DNA of 21,344 bases. Source: CAZOWM01 sp964583615 (GTDB taxonomy: Bacteria; Spirochaetota; B62-G9; DRHN01). Location of the stretch: positions 1 through 21,344 of the forward strand of contig CAZOWM010000053.1 of NCBI GenBank assembly GCA_964583615.1, in the 5' to 3' direction. Under the pieces are notes generated by a model. The model was not told the origin of the DNA. It worked only from the letters and a program-made list of their open reading frames with translations, and did not search any database. Both the position numbers and the translations under genes were made by a program. Positions 16,677-21,344 of the stretch are shown piece by piece; position 1 is the stretch's first letter; every line of letters starts with the position of its first letter.

Positions 16677-16828
16677 ACAAGTAATCGATGAAAAGCGTTT
16701 GATGTGTCTATTGACTGCGTGCTCGCGGTAGAGGGGGAAGAGGAGTGACAAAGTATGATCTTTCTTACGATTGAAGAATCAGGATAGAGACGAAAAAGTC
16801 TCGCACGTCGGTCACAGGGAAACCAAAG

Positions 16829-17236
16829 ATGAAAAAGATAAGACAAATCATTTGCTATTTAATACCAGCTTTTTTTCTGTTCCTCATCGGATGCGTTGTG
16901 ATTCCTATCACGGCTGAGCTGGAGAACCCGTTTATCATCACAGTGAGTTGGGATAAGCAAGAACTCATTCCTGAGAATGGTGAACTTCCCCCTCAGACTC
17001 TTTACAAAGAGAGCGTGTCTGTTCATGCATCGGTCTTTGATGAATACGAGAATCCTTTGAGTCTTGAAGACTTGGATATTTTTGAATGGTATGTCAACGG
17101 GCAGCCTGTTGTTGAATATAAAACAGATACGATCACAATAGAGAAACCGCAGAGTAAGGGGACATACTGGCTGGATATCATCGTAGGGAAGGATTTGATA
17201 CTCAGTTCTGAGCACGTACGATTTACAGTAGAATAG
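16829..17236 (+). CDS. Small lipoprotein, single Ig-like domain
   Basis: A 135-residue protein. The start at 16829 has only a weak AGGGAAA site. Signal: MKKIRQ, a hydrophobic stretch and the lipobox LIGC (Cys22). The mature part is one domain with VHASVFDEYENPL, EWYVNGQP (Trp87) and a final strand SEHVRFTVE. It parallels the C-terminal region of the lipoprotein upstream (WWLNGNG and SETIKLKV at matching places), so the two genes probably arose by partial duplication. Its place between that gene and the Ig-repeat protein suggests a shared surface function. Exact role unknown. Confidence 0.75.
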   Translation: MKKIRQIICYLIPAFFLFLIGCVVIPITAELENPFIITVSWDKQELIPENGELPPQTLYKESVSVHASVFDEYENPLSLEDLDIFEWYVNGQPVVEYKTDTITIEKPQSKGTYWLDIIVGKDLILSSEHVRFTVE

Positions 17237-17440
17237 CGAGAAACTCGAACAGTATTGGCTCTGTTCCTGTGAAATATCATTCAAATAAGTAATTCCCCAT
17301 GATTTAACTACATCCATATCAGCCCTGTTATATTGTTCAACGATTGAGAAATACTGTTCCCATGCATATTCCCTCATGTATCTCTTTTTCTGTGTCGAAA
17401 ATTTCTCTGTGAATGTACGTAATTCGTTGGCCTCTTTCAT
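17237..17440 (-). pseudogene. Possible gene remnant or small ORF, unrecognised
   Basis: The 320-nt stretch 17237-17556 has no clear gene. On the minus strand a frame from ATG 17440 reads MKEANELRTFTEKF, KKRYMREYAWEQYFSIVEQY and NRADMDVVKSWGITYLND, which looks protein-like and not like a shadow of a neighbour. It has no ribosome site, and beyond 17237 the frame merely overlaps the lipoprotein gene. It may be the remains of a displaced gene. The rest (17441-17556) is AT-rich leader DNA. Confidence 0.25.
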
Positions 17441-17556
17441 TTAATATAAATTCATTTATTTATTTGTTAATTCCTTATATTTTATGACATTGTATTGATA
17501 TTTTCATAAACTGTGATATTTTTTACCGTAGAATACTCCTTATATATAGGAAAACT

Positions 17557-20500
17557 ATGCATAACAGGCTTCTCATCCTCGTTGTTTTGTTTGTCACGGT
17601 AGTTGGAGGGGCAAGTACGCTCCTCGGACAAGAGGGTACGTCGGCAGACGGTAATATTTATGAAGGCGGTTCTCCCATTAATGATCACGAAATCACTGTG
17701 GCGAGTGGAACAACAACTCTTACCTATCGGGTGACAAACACATCAGGGGTTGGAGGGGGATTTTTCGATCAAATTAGGATATATAATCCAAATGTCAGTT
17801 TCCCCAGTATGTCGGTAACTGGTCAGATAAAGGTGAATAGTACAGGCTATACTACGGCTCCTGCTTCAGGTAATCCACCCGCCGGTTGGGCTTACTGGAC
17901 ATGGAATGCAGGTTCACCAGGGTATTTGTTAATAGAATTGCCCACTGATGAACTCGATAACAATGATTATGTTGATGTAACATTCACCCAAACTGACCTG
18001 ACAACAGCGACTATCGGTGCAGATTATGTCGGATGGGCAGACAAGAGGGGTGATCCGAGTGGAGAGCCCACCGTTCAAGTCGCGGACAATGATTATACAC
18101 TTGTTATTAATCCCGACGTGCTTCACCGTTTCAGCATAAATGTAATCGGAAATCAGACAGCAGGAACTGCTTTCAGTATCACTATAACAGCACTTGACCA
18201 GTATGACAACACTGTGGGTTTTGGGCCAAACAACTTCAATGGGGCTGGTAATACCGTTGATCTCTTTGATTTCACAGGCACTATAACACCTTCCATTTCC
18301 AACACGTTTACCAATGGCTTCCTTACAGAGAATATCACCATCACCCGATCGAGATTAAATAACCGCATTACTGTTTACGATTCCTCTGGTGGTCAGGGGA
18401 CCGGAAACGAAACGGGAACAAGCAACGCATTCGATGTTGCAGATGCAGGGCTTGACCACTTTATTGTAGAAAATGGTTCGGGACAGCCGATCCTTAACCA
18501 GGTTGCAGGAATACCCTTTCTGCTGGACATCACTGCAGAGGATGCGTACGGAAATACTGTGCCAGGATATGACGGCGCGTCTGCCACGGTTGACATTTTA
18601 CTGAGCAACGGCGGGAACATCACAACACCAAGTGGTGTGTTCACAAACGGGTTTCTCGATGACTTCAGTGTGACCGCAACCACTTCTGGGAATGGAGTAA
18701 CTGTCAGGGTCGTTGACAACGGAGGAACACCCGGAAACGGGACCTACCTTGTTGACCCGAGCGGTGAGAGCAACACCATTGACATTACTCCTGCAGGAGC
18801 GAGTGATGTGGTGATTGTGGATGCGGGGGAGAATTTTGCAGCGNNNNNNNNNNNNNNNNNNNNNNNNNNNNNNNNNNNNNNNNNNNNNNNNNNNNNNNNN
18901 NNNNNNNNNNNNNNNNNNNNNNNNNNNNNNNNNNNNNNNNNNNCGGGTCTGGGCTTGCCAATCCGCCGAATGACAGTATCAATGTGAGTCCTGCAGGAAT
19001 TGCACAGTATGAAATCCTCAATAAAGCAGTTATAGAAGCAGGCGATCCGTACGTTGCAGGAACAAGTTTCGAAGTGCTCATTGAAGCGAAGGACGCGTTT
19101 GGAAACCGGGTGACGGGCTACAATGGAGGAGGAATCGTACTTGACGACGCAGACGGAAGCGCAAACCCGACTATAAGCCCCGTAACAATCACGTTCAGCG
19201 GTGGGCAGTGGAACGGAAACGTTACGGTCACGCAATCCACTCCTGTTGTTCTCAGAGTCGGATTCGGGAGCGGATTTACCACGGATCAGACAGGGTCCTC
19301 GCTTCAGATCAGTCCCGCAGTGCTCGATCACTTCACAGTGACCTCAGGTACGGGAGGGGCGATCGGGAATCAGGTCGCAGGACAATCGTTTTCTGTAGAT
19401 ATCACAGCAGTAGACATTTATGGAAACAGGCTCGCAAGCGGAGTAAATGTCTACAACGGCACAGTCGACCTCAGCCTGAACAACGGCGAGGCGATCGCAC
19501 CATTGAATGCGGGTCCTTTTGCAAACGGGTTTCTCGACAACCTCAACGTCACCATTGATATTGCAGACACAGGAGTCCGTATACAGGTCGTGGACAGCGG
19601 TGGTACCTACGGTACGGACGAAAGCGGTCAGAGCAACGCGTTCACCGTTAATGCAGGGGCGCTCGATCACTTCCTCGTTGATACGATTGTGAGCCCCCAG
19701 GAAGCGGGGGTCCCCTTTGCAATCACACTGCGTGCAGTCGACGCAAATGACAACTCCAGAACGGATTACGTCGGTACTGTCACCCTGCAGGACACCGGGG
19801 CGAATGATATCACCACAGAAGCTTCAGGATTTACCACCGGTGTGACAGGTAATTTCACCTCTGGAGTGTGGTCTGGAAAGATCAGAATAAACACCGCTCC
19901 GCAGGCAGGCATATCGATTACCGGAACAGGAAGCGGACAGCCGGTAAACAACTCCAATGCATTTGATATGATTCCCGGTGTGCTTCATCACTTCAATCTT
20001 GTAATCAACACCCAGATAAACAATCAGGCGTTTGTTGCCACCGCTCAGGTTATCGGAAAAGACGCAGTCGGAAACGACGCGCCCTTCGACACAACGGTCA
20101 ACAGTGTCACACTCACCCCTGATGTGGGAGTCCTCACAAACAATGTGATATCAGGAACGAATGTCGCAGTCGTTGACCTTACCGGACTCGGCACCATTTA
20201 CAACGGGCCTGCGGGGCTCGTCTCGATTACTGCGACACAGGCAGTAACCGGTATTACAGGCAACACAACAATCACCATTAATCCGGGGACAGCAGATCAT
20301 TTCACCTTTGAAACCGTGATTGGTGACCCACAGACAGCAGGAACAGGATTCACGGCAAGAATCGAAGCAGAAGATGTGGACAACAATGTGCTCAACAGCG
20401 GTCCGAACATCTACAACGAAAATGAGGCTGTATTGAGCGACATCGGCGGGGACAATCTAACCGTTGTTCCTGGAACACTCACGTTTGTAAACGGTGTGTG

Positions 20501-21344
20501 GGAAGGGACGGTGACGATCACTGAGGCGAATACTCTGAACACTGCACAGCTTCAGGTTTCTGACACGACCGGGCCTGTTACACCTACCGCAGATACATCG
20601 AATACATTCACCGTAAATCCAGGGTCTTTGGACCATTTTTCCGTAACCGCGCCGGGTGGTGGGAATATCGGAAATCAAACAGCAGATACAGCATTCAACA
20701 TAGAGATTACTGCACTGGATGCATACGGGAATACGGTCACTGCGTTCAGCGGGGCGGGCAATACGGTTGAAATCAGTGATACAACAGGTTCTCTCTCGCA
20801 GACGAGCGGCGAATTCGTAAATGGAGTAATCACAGAAAATGTACAGATTACGCAGGCGCAGAACAATATCGCGATAGCGGTATTTGACAGTCCAGGCGGC
20901 CTCGGAACACAAACTGAGAGCGGGACGAGCAATGTGTTCAATGTAGCACACGGTGCACTTGATAGCTTCAGTGTGGAATCGAGTTTGGGAGGAGCGATAC
21001 CTGATCAGTTTGTTAATACGGCGTTTGATATACGGATTACTGCGGAGGATGCGTTTGGGAACAGGGTAGTGGCGTTTGACGGTGCAGGGAACACGGTAAT
21101 CATAACAGATGGTACGGGGACGATTGAGACGAGTTTAGACACGACGCCGCCGATAGAGAGTCAAGCATTCGTGAACGGGGTAGTGACGGAGAGTGTGACG
21201 ATCACCGCGACGCAGGTAGGGGATGTGATTACGGTGACGGACAGTGCCACTGGGTTGGGGACAGGGACTGAGACAGGGGCGAGCAATGGATTTGATGTGA
21301 GTGTGAACCCGAGTGCGCTGGCGCAGTTTACGTATACGACGCAG
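17557..21344 (+). CDS. Giant secreted Ig-like repeat protein (gap inside, runs off right edge)
   Basis: At least 1228 residues are visible, interrupted by the N run. ATG 17557 has AGGAA upstream and begins a signal peptide (MHNRLLILVVLFVTVVGGAS, cut near LLG-QEG). An N-terminal domain of about 160 residues precedes tandem repeats. Before the gap the frame starts at positions equal to 1 modulo 3; after it the open frame is 0 modulo 3 (SGLANPPNDSINVSPAG onward) and stays open to the edge. One protein therefore needs a true gap length of 2 modulo 3, which the nominal 100 N does not give. No transmembrane or sorting signal is visible in this part. Probably an adhesin or surface-filament protein, by analogy with other bacterial Ig-repeat proteins. 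Confidence 0.85.
18115..21344 (+). repeat. Tandem Ig-like protein repeats, about ten copies
   Basis: Each repeat is roughly 103-120 codons and opens with a motif like LDHFxV, then NQxAGxxF, ITAxDxYGN, a TVDL-type strand, FxNGFL and SNxFxV. Copies begin near 18120, 18451, 18799 (split by the gap), 19000, 19323, 19662, 19983, 20295, 20628, 20958 and a new one at 21318. They differ much at the DNA level, so they are old or diversified copies. The copy from 20958 has different codon use. Confidence 0.85.
18844..18943. other. Assembly gap (100 N)
   Basis: Exactly 100 N, the usual placeholder for a scaffold gap of unknown size. It falls in the repeat region, where assembly often fails, so whole repeats may be missing. 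Confidence 0.98.

Noticed and set aside
18115..21344. CRISPR-like or DNA-level tandem repeats
   Set aside because: The periodicity is at protein level with diverged DNA and no identical short repeats with spacers; the sequence is coding throughout.

Overview
The window looks like a piece of a draft or metagenome-derived bacterial chromosome, since a run of 100 N at 18844-18943 marks a scaffold gap. The gene content fits a free-living spirochaete or a relative: several exported or lipid-anchored proteins, a large HEAT-repeat cyclase, and a carbohydrate ABC importer with no ATPase of its own. This assignment rests on resemblance recalled from memory, not on a search, and is only moderately secure.

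Layout. (1) 1-334, minus: the N-terminal part of an exported repeat protein running off the left edge. (2) 509-2479, plus: a broken membrane-anchored spermidine-synthase-like gene with two frameshifts and two in-frame TAG codons. (3) 2693-7290, plus: an apparent operon led by a clear promoter (TTGACA at 2502), with an NgcE-like sugar-binding lipoprotein or periplasmic protein, two MalF/MalG-type permeases and an M20 metallopeptidase or deacylase. (4) 7379-7609, minus: three tRNA genes transcribed in the order Pro(TGG), Arg(TCT), His(GTG). (5) 7825-10893, plus: a 1022-residue cytosolic protein joining a long HEAT-like solenoid to a class III adenylate cyclase domain with all the usual catalytic residues. 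(6) 10957-15085, minus: the thiamine importer operon thiB-thiP-thiQ behind a TPP riboswitch. The leader contains an anti-Shine-Dalgarno segment that can pair either with the thiB Shine-Dalgarno sequence or with the aptamer's own 5' strand, which gives a complete model for translational control. (7) 15172-21344, plus: a promoter region with repeated TTGTATA-type palindromes, two lipoproteins sharing a related C-terminal Ig-like domain, and a very large secreted protein built from about ten Ig-like repeats of 100-120 residues, which continues past the right edge.

How the parts work together. The sugar-binding protein and two permeases would form an importer energised by an ATPase encoded elsewhere, and the M20 enzyme probably acts on an imported or derived N-acylated or peptide compound. 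ThiB, ThiP and ThiQ import thiamine or its phosphates, and the TPP riboswitch shuts thiB translation when TPP is plentiful. The two lipoproteins and the Ig-repeat protein look like a cell-surface group. I see no CRISPR array, phage, insertion sequence or defence system. The points most worth a second look are the riboswitch pairing scheme, the HEAT-cyclase fusion, the Ig-repeat protein with its abrupt codon-use change, and the decayed synthase gene.
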